From the NCBI GenBank assembly GCA_039188505.1, contig JBCCZC010000295.1, forward strand, positions 1 to 7,221: DNA of 7,221 nucleotides, in the 5' to 3' direction. Position numbers and translations under genes: made by a program. Below the pieces are notes generated by a model. The model saw only the letters and a list, made by a program, of their open reading frames with translations, ran no database searches and was not told the DNA's origin. Shown one piece after another: positions 1-6,409 of this stretch (positions are counted from its first letter, which is position 1; every line of letters begins with the position of its first letter). The stretch comes from JBCCZC01 sp039188505 (GTDB lineage: Bacteria; Pseudomonadota; Gammaproteobacteria; Xanthomonadales; SZUA-38).

Positions 1-1934
1 ACGTCCAGAACGTGGAGATCTTTCGTGGTCCGCAGTCCACTGTCCAGGGGCGAAATGCACTAGCCGGCGCGGTGGTGCTCAACACCGTCGATCCGAGCTA
101 CGAGTTCGAGGGCAGCACCCAGGCGTTCTATGCCGACTACGGCACCTGGCGCGCCTCGGCGGCGTCCTCGATCCCGATCAGCGACACCTTCGCGCTGCGC
201 GTGGCCGTGGACGAGTCGCAGACAGACGGCTTCATCACCAATCCGACCCTGATGACGGACGAGTCCGATCGGCGGGAGACCACGACCATCCGGGCGAAGG
301 CCCTCTGGGAGCCTGCGGGTGTCGATAACCTGAGCATCCGCTTCAACTACACCGATATCGAGAGTTTCCGGGGCGACGGTCGCGTCGTTCGCAATCTCTT
401 CCCGCCGGAACGGCTGACGTTCGAGAACATCCAGAGCCGCATCGACACCGAGGGAGAGATCGCCTCGATGGTGGTCGACTACGGGATCAACGACACCTGG
501 GATTTCACCTCCGTGACGTCCTACACGGAGACCTACCAGCGCTTCTTCATCGATCCGACGCGGGACGAGCGCGGTGGGCCGAGCATTAGCGACTTCGTCA
601 GCAACGACGAGATCTTCAGCCAGGAGTTCCGGCTCAACTTCGATACCGGTCGCGCGCGCGGGCTCCTCGGTGCTTTCCTGTTCAACCAGGAGGGCGACAC
701 GGTGTCGGAGAGTACTTCCCTGGTCGGGACCGATTTCGCCCTGCCGGATCCGGTGACCATCGCGGCGCTGTTCTTCCAGACGCCGACCCCGACGCCGGAG
801 CAGATCGGCCAGGCCGCGTTTATTCGCCAGAGCGTGGTGACCCTCGTACCGGCGTTCCCCGTGCTCTTCGATCGCAACAACGACGTCGAGATCGACAACT
901 GGGCGCTGTTCGGCGAGGTGGAGTACGACCTGACGGACCGGTGGACCATGACCCTCGGCCTCCGCTATGACCGGGAGGACATCAAGCAGAACCTCTTCGA
1001 CAGCACGTTCGTGCCGCCGATCCAGACGGGCGAGCCCCTGGTCGACCAGGTCCTGGCCGTGCTGGCCAGCCAGTTCACGAACGCGGTGTCCGTGACGGAC
1101 ATCGACAACGACTTCGACGCGTGGCTGCCGAAGGCCGTCTTCAGCTACGCCTGGACCGACGACATTTCCACCGCCTTCAGCGTCCAACGGGGTTACCGGG
1201 CGGGCGGACTTTCCGTGAACGTGTTCCGGGCCGCGCTGTCACCGCCGGACGCGACGCAGGAGGATCTCGAGGCGCTGGGCGTCGTCAACAGCTTCGAGCC
1301 GGAGTTCACCACCAACTACGAGCTTGCCTTCCGGTCGCGCCTTCTCGACGACCGCATGACGCTCAATGCCAATCTCTTCTATATCGACTACACCGATCAG
1401 CAAATCACGGTGTCGCTTTCCTCGAATCCGCTCGACACGCTCACCGAGAACGTCGGTGAATCGGAGCTGTATGGCTTCGAGGTCGATCTGAGCTACCTGG
1501 TCAGTGACGGCTTCACCGTCGGGGCCAACCTCGGGTATGTCGAAACGGAGTTCACCGATGGCAGCGGCGTGCTCGACGACGTCATCGGCGGTGGCGTCGA
1601 TCTGACGGGGAACGAGTTCACCTACGCACCCGCATGGACCGGCGGCGGCTTCGCTCGCTACGAGTGGGATTCCGGATGGTTCATCAACGGCCGTGTCCGG
1701 TACAGCGACGAGAGCTTCACCTTCCCCGAGAACGACCTCAATGCGGTCAACGACAGCTACACGGTCTTCGATTTCATCGGTGGCTATATCGCGGACACCT
1801 GGCGGGCGGAAGTCTTCGTCGATAACGCTTTCGACGAGGAGTACCTGACCGTCAACTTCGGACCGGACGATGCCGCCGTGAGCATCGCCGGCGCGCCGCG
1901 CGTCTACGGCGCTCGGGTCGTGGTCAGTTTCTGA
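1..1934 (+). CDS. TonB-dependent outer-membrane receptor, 3' part (5' end outside window)
   Basis: This is an outer-membrane active-transport channel that takes up a ligand, typically a ferric siderophore, using TonB-ExbB-ExbD energy. The frame is open from the first base, and the residues before the GTG at 12 continue the same domain, so the gene starts upstream. The signal peptide, TonB box and first part of the plug are missing. The visible fragment (about 643 residues) opens with the conserved plug motif RGPQSTVQGRNALAGAV, followed by a complete 22-strand-type barrel. This includes the family-typical GYRAGG turn near residue 395 of the visible part, and the strand pair around NYELAFRSRLLDDRMTLNANL. 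It ends in YGARVVVSF, with the terminal aromatic residue recognised by the BAM complex. The substrate cannot be read from sequence. The DUF3649-like and PepSY genes downstream make a ferric siderophore the best guess. Confidence 0.95.
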   Translation, partial: VQNVEIFRGPQSTVQGRNALAGAVVLNTVDPSYEFEGSTQAFYADYGTWRASAASSIPISDTFALRVAVDESQTDGFITNPTLMTDESDRRETTTIRAKALWEPAGVDNLSIRFNYTDIESFRGDGRVVRNLFPPERLTFENIQSRIDTEGEIASMVVDYGINDTWDFTSVTSYTETYQRFFIDPTRDERGGPSISDFVSNDEIFSQEFRLNFDTGRARGLLGAFLFNQEGDTVSESTSLVGTDFALPDPVTIAALFFQTPTPTPEQIGQAAFIRQSVVTLVPAFPVLFDRNNDVEIDNWALFGEVEYDLTDRWTMTLGLRYDREDIKQNLFDSTFVPPIQTGEPLVDQVLAVLASQFTNAVSVTDIDNDFDAWLPKAVFSYAWTDDISTAFSVQRGYRAGGLSVNVFRAALSPPDATQEDLEALGVVNSFEPEFTTNYELAFRSRLLDDRMTLNANLFYIDYTDQQITVSLSSNPLDTLTENVGESELYGFEVDLSYLVSDGFTVGANLGYVETEFTDGSGVLDDVIGGGVDLTGNEFTYAPAWTGGGFARYEWDSGWFINGRVRYSDESFTFPENDLNAVNDSYTVFDFIGGYIADTWRAEVFVDNAFDEEYLTVNFGPDDAAVSIAGAPRVYGARVVVSF

Positions 1935-1946
1935 GCAATGTGTGTG

Positions 1947-1980
1947 GGCCGTGCGGGGTGCCCTGGCGCCCGGCGCGGCC
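1947..1980 (+). terminator. GC-rich hairpin after the receptor gene, possible weak terminator or processing stem
   Basis: Bases 1947-1958 pair with 1969-1980 (GGCCGTGC against GCGCGGCC, with one G-T wobble, then one G-G mismatch and three more G-C pairs), leaving a loop of about 10 bases. It lies 13 bases after the receptor stop. The following bases (TCTTCAATTC) are only moderately T-rich, so a classic intrinsic terminator is not clear. It could instead stabilise the receptor mRNA 3' end and lower expression of the downstream membrane genes. Seen: the stem. Inferred: any role. Confidence 0.35.
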
Positions 1981-2051
1981 TCTTCAATTCGGGCTGCGAG
2001 TCGCGTAGCCTTCGGATTCTGTAGCGTTTTTCGAGCAGCGAGGTCGCTTGC

Positions 2052-2360
2052 GTGAAGTGGGTCATCCTGGTCGCGGTGCTCGGCCTGCTGGGCTGGTTTT
2101 CCTGGCGCAAGCCGCGACTGAGCGCGACCATCATCTGGTCGCTCGTGGCAACGGTGCTGTTCACCTCGGCACTCATGCTCGCGTTTCCGGGCCCGGTACG
2201 CGAGCGCATCCTCTGGATCGCCCTGAGTTCGCCGCTCCTCTGGGTCGCCGCCATGTTCTGGTGCTACTGGGATTCACGCCCGCGTCGTCCCATCGCGACC
2301 ATGCTCTCCGTCTCACTGCTCTCAGGGATCGTCATCTGGATGATTCCGCCACCGGGTTGA
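2052..2360 (+). CDS. Small four-helix inner-membrane protein, DUF3649-like
   Basis: This 102-residue protein is almost entirely hydrophobic, with four likely membrane helices near residues 3-17, 27-45, 53-72 and 81-98. Short charged loops separate them (WRKPR, PVRER, DSRPRRP). The start is GTG, preceded by GAGG at 2040-2043 with 8-base spacing, and no better in-frame start is visible. The pattern of a helix ending in a Leu/Ala-Phe-Pro turn, then a Trp-rich helix, an Arg-rich loop and a final helix resembles DUF3649 proteins. Those are small membrane proteins found beside TonB receptors and PepSY proteins in iron-uptake loci and have no proven activity. It ends 12 bp before the PepSY gene, whose ribosome-binding site overlaps this stop codon, so the two are probably translated together as partners. 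The gene is secure; the family assignment is from memory and moderate. Confidence 0.8.
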   Translation: MKWVILVAVLGLLGWFSWRKPRLSATIIWSLVATVLFTSALMLAFPGPVRERILWIALSSPLLWVAAMFWCYWDSRPRRPIATMLSVSLLSGIVIWMIPPPG

Positions 2361-2363
2361 GGA
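2359..2363 (+). promoter_or_regulatory. Ribosome-binding site of the PepSY gene overlapping the upstream stop codon
   Basis: GAGGA at 2359-2363 shares its first two bases with the TGA stop of the small membrane protein and lies 9 bases before the ATG at 2373. This supports translational coupling of the two membrane proteins and fixes the PepSY start. Confidence 0.6.
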
Positions 2364-2372
2364 ACGATCACC

Positions 2373-4010
2373 ATGGATAGAGATCGACGCGTCCGCATCT
2401 ACGACGCCCACTCCTGGACGGGCATCAGCCTTGGGCTGGTGCTCTTCGTCGTCTGTTTCACGGGTTCCCTGGCCATGTTCGCCCGGGATCTCCAGACGTG
2501 GGAGGACCCGGCGCGGCGCCTGCCGCTCGTAGCCGACCCGATTGCGATCGATCCGCTGTTCCAGCAGTGGGTCGAGAGCGAGGCGACCGAGCACGAGGCC
2601 GAGGTGACGTTCATGGGGATGAACTATCCGACGGCCGAGGCCCCGTTCTTCCGTGGCAACGTCAACCTTCGCGATCCCGACGGTGTGGTCCATTTCCACC
2701 AGCAGCGCTGGGATCCCGCGACCGGTGCGGTGATCCCGGACCGCCAGGATGGCCTTGCGACCTGGGTTCTCGATTTCCACCGCGACCTGATGTGGCCGGA
2801 GTTCCTCGGCGGCCGCCAGATCGGTCGCGGCCTCGTCGGAATCTTCGGCATCGTGATGATGCTCTCGATCCTGACCGGGATCATCACTCACCGGAAGATC
2901 CTTCGGGAGATGTTCACCCTGCGGCTGCGCCGCTCCGTCCGGGTGAAATGGAAGGACGGTCACAATGCGCTTGGCGTCTGGACTCTGCCGTTCTCGATCA
3001 TGATCGCCTTCACCGGCGCCTGGCTGGGCATCATCGTCCTGCTGCTGCCGGTCACCGGCATGCTGGTGGTGAAGGGCGACTCCGAGAAGCTCATCGCGCT
3101 GCTCTCGGGGCCGCAGATCGAGGCCACCGGGGAAGCGGCGCCGATGATCAGCCTCGACGAGATCGCCCGGCGCTCGCACAGCAGCGGCGACGGTCGGCTG
3201 CCCACGGCCGTCTTCATCCAGCATTATGGTGACACTTCGGCCGTCTATGACATCCAGTACAAACCGGACACGGAACTGATGTATTCCGAGTCGGAGCGGA
3301 TCAACGGCGTCACGGGCGCCGCGCTGCCACTCACCGGCCTGCAGGAGCGGACGGCAGCGACCCGGACTCTCGGCGCGATCACCCCGCTGCACTACGGGCT
3401 CTTCGGCGGCGTCGCGCTCAAGTGCCTCTATCTTGCTCTGGGCCTCGCCCTGAGCGTGGTCGTGGTCCTCGGCAACATGGTCTGGATCGAGCGCCGCTGG
3501 CACAGCGCCGAGGGCAGCAGGAGCCCGAATTTCTACCACCGCCTCAGTCAGCTGACGGTGGGTGTCAGCATGGGTGTGGTGCTGGCTTCCGTGGCCATCT
3601 TCTATGCCGATCGCCTCTACACCGGTGCCGAAGAGTCGCGCATTGTCTTCATCGGGCAGATGTACTTCCTGGCCTGGTTCGCGACGATCGTGTTCTCTTT
3701 CCTGCGATCGAACAACTACCAGACCGTTCGTTTCCTCATGCGCGCCTGCGGCGCCGGCCTGATGGCATTGCCCGTCTTTGACGCGCTCACCGCCGGGGCA
3801 ACGCCCTGGGCGGAGTTCGCGACAGGCCACGTGGCCGCGCCCGCCATCAACGCCACGCTCTTCGTGCTCGGGCTCGGTTGCGTGATGGTCGCGCAGCGGA
3901 TGCCGCGTGAACGCAGGGAGTACCTCGGCAAGCGGAAGCGTGATGCGGCGCCTGATACCGGTGCGGCCGAGGCCGAGCAGTCCGCGGGCGCGACCACGCA
4001 GACGGCCTAG
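2373..4010 (+). CDS. PepSY-associated transmembrane protein (PiuB/FpvG-type putative ferric-siderophore reductase component)
   Basis: This 545-residue polytopic inner-membrane protein belongs to the PepSY_TM family. The first helix (residues 17-38) follows the typical DAHSW start and ends in TG. A long periplasmic segment (about 40-150) carries a PepSY-like region and the FHRDL motif with His136. Helix two (152-171) ends in GIITHRK with His173. The second repeat begins DGHNALGVW (His197) and runs into the AFTGAWLG helix. A second PepSY-like segment includes HYGD and AVYDIQY (280-296), then TPLHYGLFGG (His340) leads into helix four (about 342-368). Three or four more helices follow at roughly 395-410, 425-444, 453-471 and 488-506, ending in a charged tail. 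Relatives such as FpvG help reduce ferripyoverdine, and the repeated membrane histidines could bind heme. That role here is inferred from family and from the adjacent receptor. The length is normal for the extended version of the family. Confidence 0.9.
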   Translation: MDRDRRVRIYDAHSWTGISLGLVLFVVCFTGSLAMFARDLQTWEDPARRLPLVADPIAIDPLFQQWVESEATEHEAEVTFMGMNYPTAEAPFFRGNVNLRDPDGVVHFHQQRWDPATGAVIPDRQDGLATWVLDFHRDLMWPEFLGGRQIGRGLVGIFGIVMMLSILTGIITHRKILREMFTLRLRRSVRVKWKDGHNALGVWTLPFSIMIAFTGAWLGIIVLLLPVTGMLVVKGDSEKLIALLSGPQIEATGEAAPMISLDEIARRSHSSGDGRLPTAVFIQHYGDTSAVYDIQYKPDTELMYSESERINGVTGAALPLTGLQERTAATRTLGAITPLHYGLFGGVALKCLYLALGLALSVVVVLGNMVWIERRWHSAEGSRSPNFYHRLSQLTVGVSMGVVLASVAIFYADRLYTGAEESRIVFIGQMYFLAWFATIVFSFLRSNNYQTVRFLMRACGAGLMALPVFDALTAGATPWAEFATGHVAAPAINATLFVLGLGCVMVAQRMPRERREYLGKRKRDAAPDTGAAEAEQSAGATTQTA

Positions 4011-4025
4011 GGCCTGCCGGGGGGC

Positions 4026-5318
4026 TCAGAGCGACCGGACGTAGCCGAGCAGGGCGTTCCGGTCGCGTTCAGCGAGATCGGTGAATCGGTCGCGAGAAGC
4101 CTCCGCCTCGCCGCCATGCCAGAGGATGGCCTCTTCGATCGATCGTGCGCGACCGTCGTGGAGAAATCCGCGCTGCGGTAGCTGCTTCTCGGCAATCCCC
4201 ACACCCCACAGCGGCGGCGTTCGCCATTCGCCAGCATCGGGAGCATTGCCGGGATCGGCCAGCGCAGGCCCCATGTCGTGCAGCATGAGGTCGGAATACG
4301 GCCAGATGAGCTGGTCCGCCAGCGCTGGGGTATCGCTCGCCGTCGTCTTCAGCGCCGGCACGTGGCAGCTCGAACACCCGGTCGTTCCGAACAGCGACTG
4401 CCCCCGGGCCATGGCCGGCTCCGGCTGGGGGCGTCGATCCGGAACGCCGAGCTGGCGCACGTAGGCGACGAGCCTCTCGAACTCGGCGGCGTCGATCTCC
4501 GCGCGACGTCGCTCGCCGCAGGGGTTCTCTGGCTTGACGCCCATGTCGTTCTCGAGTGCCGCTGCGATCTGGGCGTCCAGGGTGGCATGGCTGCCCTTCC
4601 AACCCATACGGCCGATGGCGGCGGTGCCGCGGCAGCGTTCCGCGACTCGAACCATGGTGCCGCTGATCCCGTCGCCATCGCGGTCACCCGGATCGTCGAA
4701 ATGGCCCAGCATGGTCGCGTCCACCGCTTCCAGGAGTCCCCAGCCGAACAGCAGCGGGGCGGCCCGGAGGCCGACGGCATGACGGGTGCCGTCGGGAGCA
4801 ACGGCCCAGCCGGTTCGCGAACGCAGCGAGCGGGTCGCACCGTCCGGGTAGCGGAAGGCGGATTCCGTATCCTCGATGACGACCCGCGCCTCGGGCGGCG
4901 CGTTGCCAATCTGCTTGGGATTGACCTGGGCGCCGAAGCGCTCGATCGCCTCGGCGTCCAGCGATCGCGCCACCATCGGCATCACGGCCTCGCGGCCGCG
5001 CTGGAGGGCGGTTTCGAGATGGCATCCCGCGCAGGAAGCGGCGTCGTAGCTCGGGCCGAGAGCCGGTTGGCCGCCGGCTTCGACGGCCAACCAGTCACGG
5101 TAGTAGACATCGCGCCCGGCGACAGGGCCGCCCGAGGTGTAGGCGGCCTCGACCAGAGCGGCCTCGGGTCCGAAGCCGTCCGCCAGGTAGGTGAGGCGTT
5201 CGCCGCCGGGTCGCAGCGGATCCAGCTCGATGGCGACGAATTGGGCTCCCGGGTCGCCAGGTCCGCATGCGGCCAGCGGTAGGGCCAGCAGCAGTCCGAT
5301 CCAGCGACCCGGCATCAT
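4026..5318 (-). CDS. Diheme c-type cytochrome lipoprotein, DUF1111 / COG3488 di-heme oxidoreductase family
   Basis: This 430-residue exported protein has two covalent heme sites, CAGCH at residues 96-100 and CSSCH at 315-319. It is recognised by a chain of family motifs: GWGLLEAV (192-199), RDGDGISG (213-220), RMGWKG (237-242), WPYSDLMLHDMGPALAD (339-355), EWRTPPLWGVG (364-374), FLHDGRARSIEEAILWHGGEA (385-405) and a closing NALLGYVRSL. The N-terminus is a lipoprotein signal with lipobox LAAC (Cys18), so it is probably anchored in a membrane and faces the periplasm. Family members are called thiol oxidoreductases in databases, but the substrate is not established. They relate distantly to MauG/cytochrome c peroxidase-type diheme proteins and often sit in iron-regulated operons. 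It begins 5 bp after azurin, suggesting co-production and possible electron exchange. Two adjacent ATGs are possible: the one at 5315 has the better 6-base spacing from GAGG, the one at 5318 only 3. Confidence 0.93.
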   Translation of the reverse strand: MMPGRWIGLLLALPLAACGPGDPGAQFVAIELDPLRPGGERLTYLADGFGPEAALVEAAYTSGGPVAGRDVYYRDWLAVEAGGQPALGPSYDAASCAGCHLETALQRGREAVMPMVARSLDAEAIERFGAQVNPKQIGNAPPEARVVIEDTESAFRYPDGATRSLRSRTGWAVAPDGTRHAVGLRAAPLLFGWGLLEAVDATMLGHFDDPGDRDGDGISGTMVRVAERCRGTAAIGRMGWKGSHATLDAQIAAALENDMGVKPENPCGERRRAEIDAAEFERLVAYVRQLGVPDRRPQPEPAMARGQSLFGTTGCSSCHVPALKTTASDTPALADQLIWPYSDLMLHDMGPALADPGNAPDAGEWRTPPLWGVGIAEKQLPQRGFLHDGRARSIEEAILWHGGEAEASRDRFTDLAERDRNALLGYVRSL

Positions 5319-5321
5319 AGG

Positions 5322-5325
5322 CCTC
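5322..5325 (-). promoter_or_regulatory. Ribosome-binding site of the diheme gene inside the azurin stop region
   Basis: On the minus strand the azurin stop TGA runs directly into GAGG, followed by CCT and two consecutive ATG codons (5318 and 5315). The spacing of 3 bases to the first ATG and 6 to the second favours the second ATG. The arrangement indicates re-initiation by ribosomes leaving azurin. Confidence 0.5.
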
Positions 5326-5764
5326 AGACGATCTTGAAGGCGCCTTTCATGACCGACCAGTGCCCCGGGAAGGAACAGAAGAACTGGTAGTCACCGGCAG
5401 GATCGAGGTCCGCGATCGAGAAGGTCACGCTGGTCGATTCTCCGCCGCCAACGAGCGTCGTGGCCGCGATGACGCGATCGTCGTCGGGCTTGAGGTAGCT
5501 TGCATCCGCACCAGCACCCATGCCGTCGACGGCAACCGGCTGCAGGTCTGCGCCCTTTGTGAGCACCCAGTTGTGCCCCATGGCGGTGACGGGCAGGCTG
5601 CCGGTGTGATTAAGATTCACGGTGACCGATTCGCACGACGCTTCGACGGTCATTTCGGTGACGCTGAACTGGAGGTTGTCCCCGACTTCGATATCGAATT
5701 CGCAGGCGGCAGCCTGCGCCTGGAGCACAAGCAACGCAAAGAGGATCTTGGCGGTGGTCTTCAT
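5324..5764 (-). CDS. azu: Azurin, periplasmic blue (type 1) copper protein
   Basis: Azurin is a soluble one-electron carrier of the periplasm. The precursor has 146 residues. A Sec signal peptide (KTTAKILFALLVLQAQA) probably ends after Ala18, leaving 128 residues, the same as Pseudomonas aeruginosa azurin. All copper ligands are present: Gly63 and His64 in MGHNWVL, then Cys130, His135 and Met139 in CSFPGHWSVMKG. Ligand spacings (66, 5 and 4) match the classical protein exactly. Cys21 and Cys44 are 23 apart, as in the conserved disulfide, and the family segment YLKPDDDRVIA is intact. Trp136 next to the His ligand occurs in Alcaligenes-type azurins. The start is ATG with AAGGAG 5 bases upstream. 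It is third of four genes in an apparent operon with a Fur-like promoter, followed at 5 bp by a diheme lipoprotein that is a plausible redox partner. Confidence 0.97.
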   Translation of the reverse strand: MKTTAKILFALLVLQAQAAACEFDIEVGDNLQFSVTEMTVEASCESVTVNLNHTGSLPVTAMGHNWVLTKGADLQPVAVDGMGAGADASYLKPDDDRVIAATTLVGGGESTSVTFSIADLDPAGDYQFFCSFPGHWSVMKGAFKIV

Positions 5765-5769
5765 GGCGA

Positions 5770-5775
5770 CTCCTT
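5770..5775 (-). promoter_or_regulatory. azu: Strong ribosome-binding site of azurin
   Basis: AAGGAG on the minus strand, 5 bases before the azurin ATG. It is the closest match to the full Shine-Dalgarno sequence in the operon, in line with azurin being its most abundantly made protein. Confidence 0.65.
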
Positions 5776-5785
5776 GACGGATTGG

Positions 5786-5899
5786 CTAGAGAACGAGTGT
5801 CCAGGTCCACGCGTAGATGGCGAGAAGACCTGCGGCCGTAAGCGTACCTCGAAGCCAAGGCAACCAGCGATATCGTGGCTTGATCACGGGTGCGCGCAT
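5786..5899 (-). CDS. Putative 37-residue single-helix membrane peptide upstream of azurin
   Basis: A short reading frame from ATG (5899) to TAG (5786-5788) fills most of the 148-bp gap between the unknown Cys/His-rich gene and azurin. The product starts MRAPVIKPRYRWLPWLRG, which has seven positive charges at most and no acidic residue. It then has one hydrophobic stretch, TLTAAGLLAIYAWTWTLVL, and ends there. That is the layout of a small inner-membrane protein with its N-terminus in the cytoplasm. The start is 13 bases after the preceding stop, and no good Shine-Dalgarno is visible, so expression would depend on coupling. Third-position GC is about 60 percent, lower than in neighbouring genes. 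I do not recognise a family. It could assist the neighbouring redox proteins, or be a chance frame. The amphipathic-to-hydrophobic layout argues for a real peptide. Confidence 0.5.
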   Translation of the reverse strand: MRAPVIKPRYRWLPWLRGTLTAAGLLAIYAWTWTLVL

Positions 5900-5912
5900 C
5901 GGCAGGCGAGGG

Positions 5913-6377
5913 TCAGTGGACGCAGTAGAGGGCAGGGCGGTCGGCAGCGGCTGTTGTCCGCGGATCGGGCGCGAAGAGGAGCCGCCGGGTGGCGAAAACC
6001 CGAGCAGTGCCGATTAGGAAGGGCATGACGACCCCGAGGTAGGGCTCCTCGACCAGGTGGTGCACGTAGCGACAGGCGCACTGCTCCGGCTGTTCCTGCA
6101 AGGCGGCGAGGCAGTGGACGATGGCCGTTTCGTCCGGCAGCACCGCGCTGGCCTCGGCGTCATTGAAGACGATGGTTCGGCAGGAGCAGGCCGAGATTGC
6201 CGAAAGTGTCCCACCGATGATCGACAGGCCTTCGGCGAACTGATGGGCGCAGAAGGTCCGGTGCACCGAGACGTGTACGGTCGGCTTGGCCAGATCGCCG
6301 GCGGCCATGCAGCGAACCGCGTTGAGGAACAGCTGACCACCGCGCTGCAGGTTGCCGATTTCCAGGTTCAGATTCAC
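5913..6377 (-). CDS. Cys/His-rich protein of unknown function, first gene of the azurin operon
   Basis: This 154-residue protein is not recognised. It has eight cysteines (23, 43, 64, 66, 89, 100, 102, 152) and seven histidines (35, 39, 45, 88, 106, 107, 154), including two CxC motifs (CSC at 64-66, CAC at 100-102) and FCAHQF at 42-47. This composition suggests metal, heme or Fe-S binding. No signal peptide is evident, so it is probably cytoplasmic. A moderately hydrophobic stretch, YLGVVMPFLIGTARVFA (113-129), may touch the membrane. The start is GTG, with GGGGAG 6 bases upstream and a promoter directly before it. Codon third positions are strongly G/C, as in secure neighbours, which supports real coding. 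It heads an operon with a 37-residue membrane peptide, azurin and a diheme lipoprotein, and a Fur-like box lies in its promoter. A role in iron or copper handling is inference only. Confidence 0.8.
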   Translation of the reverse strand: MNLNLEIGNLQRGGQLFLNAVRCMAAGDLAKPTVHVSVHRTFCAHQFAEGLSIIGGTLSAISACSCRTIVFNDAEASAVLPDETAIVHCLAALQEQPEQCACRYVHHLVEEPYLGVVMPFLIGTARVFATRRLLFAPDPRTTAAADRPALYCVH

Positions 6378-6383
6378 ATCACA

Positions 6384-6389
6384 CTCCCC
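6384..6389 (-). promoter_or_regulatory. Ribosome-binding site deciding the GTG start at 6377
   Basis: GGGGAG on the minus strand with 6 bases to the GTG. An ATG at 6379 overlaps this GTG but is followed at once by TGA, so GTG is the true start. Confidence 0.6.
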
Positions 6390-6399
6390 GATTTCTAAT

Positions 6400-6409
6400 T
6401 ACAAATGTA
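6400..6409. promoter_or_regulatory. TACAnnTGTA palindrome overlapping the -10 element
   Basis: The bases TACAAATGTA form an exact match to TACAnnTGTA, the operator core known for CopY/BlaI/MecI-family repressors. The symmetry extends one base on each side (TTACA/TGTAA). It overlaps the proposed -10 hexamer of the azurin operon, so a protein bound here would block transcription. Ten-base palindromes arise by chance, and CopY itself is mainly Gram-positive, so the functional call is weak. Confidence 0.25.

Noticed and set aside
12..14. GTG at 12 as the start of the receptor gene
   Set aside because: It falls inside the conserved plug motif (QNVEIFRGPQ), and the frame is open to the window edge, so the real start is upstream of the window.
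60..1187. Long open frame (375 codons) on the minus strand inside the receptor gene
   Set aside because: Its product is a low-complexity Arg/Val/Asp/Glu-rich sequence with no motifs. It is an antisense shadow of a GC-rich gene that clearly codes for a TonB receptor barrel.
1981..2051. Possible separate promoter before the DUF3649-like gene
   Set aside because: I found no convincing pair of -35 and -10 hexamers with proper spacing, only a short T-run (TTTTT) near 2037 without a stem directly before it.
2322..3830. Open frame of 502 codons on the minus strand opposite the PepSY gene
   Set aside because: The composition (Arg, Asp, His, Gln, Gly-rich, no hydrophobic core) is typical of antisense shadows. 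The plus strand holds the recognisable PepSY family motifs.
4278..5282. Open frame of 334 codons on the plus strand opposite the diheme gene
   Set aside because: It is an antisense shadow: the minus strand carries two CxxCH motifs and a full set of DUF1111 motifs.
5360..6028. Plus-strand frame of 222 codons spanning azurin and upstream DNA
   Set aside because: It lies antisense to azurin, whose ligands and spacings are unmistakable; no motifs of its own.
6057..6398. Plus-strand frame of 113 codons opposite the Cys/His-rich gene
   Set aside because: It would run into the promoter/Fur region and has no good ribosome-binding site. The minus-strand frame has a Shine-Dalgarno, a promoter and G/C-biased third positions.
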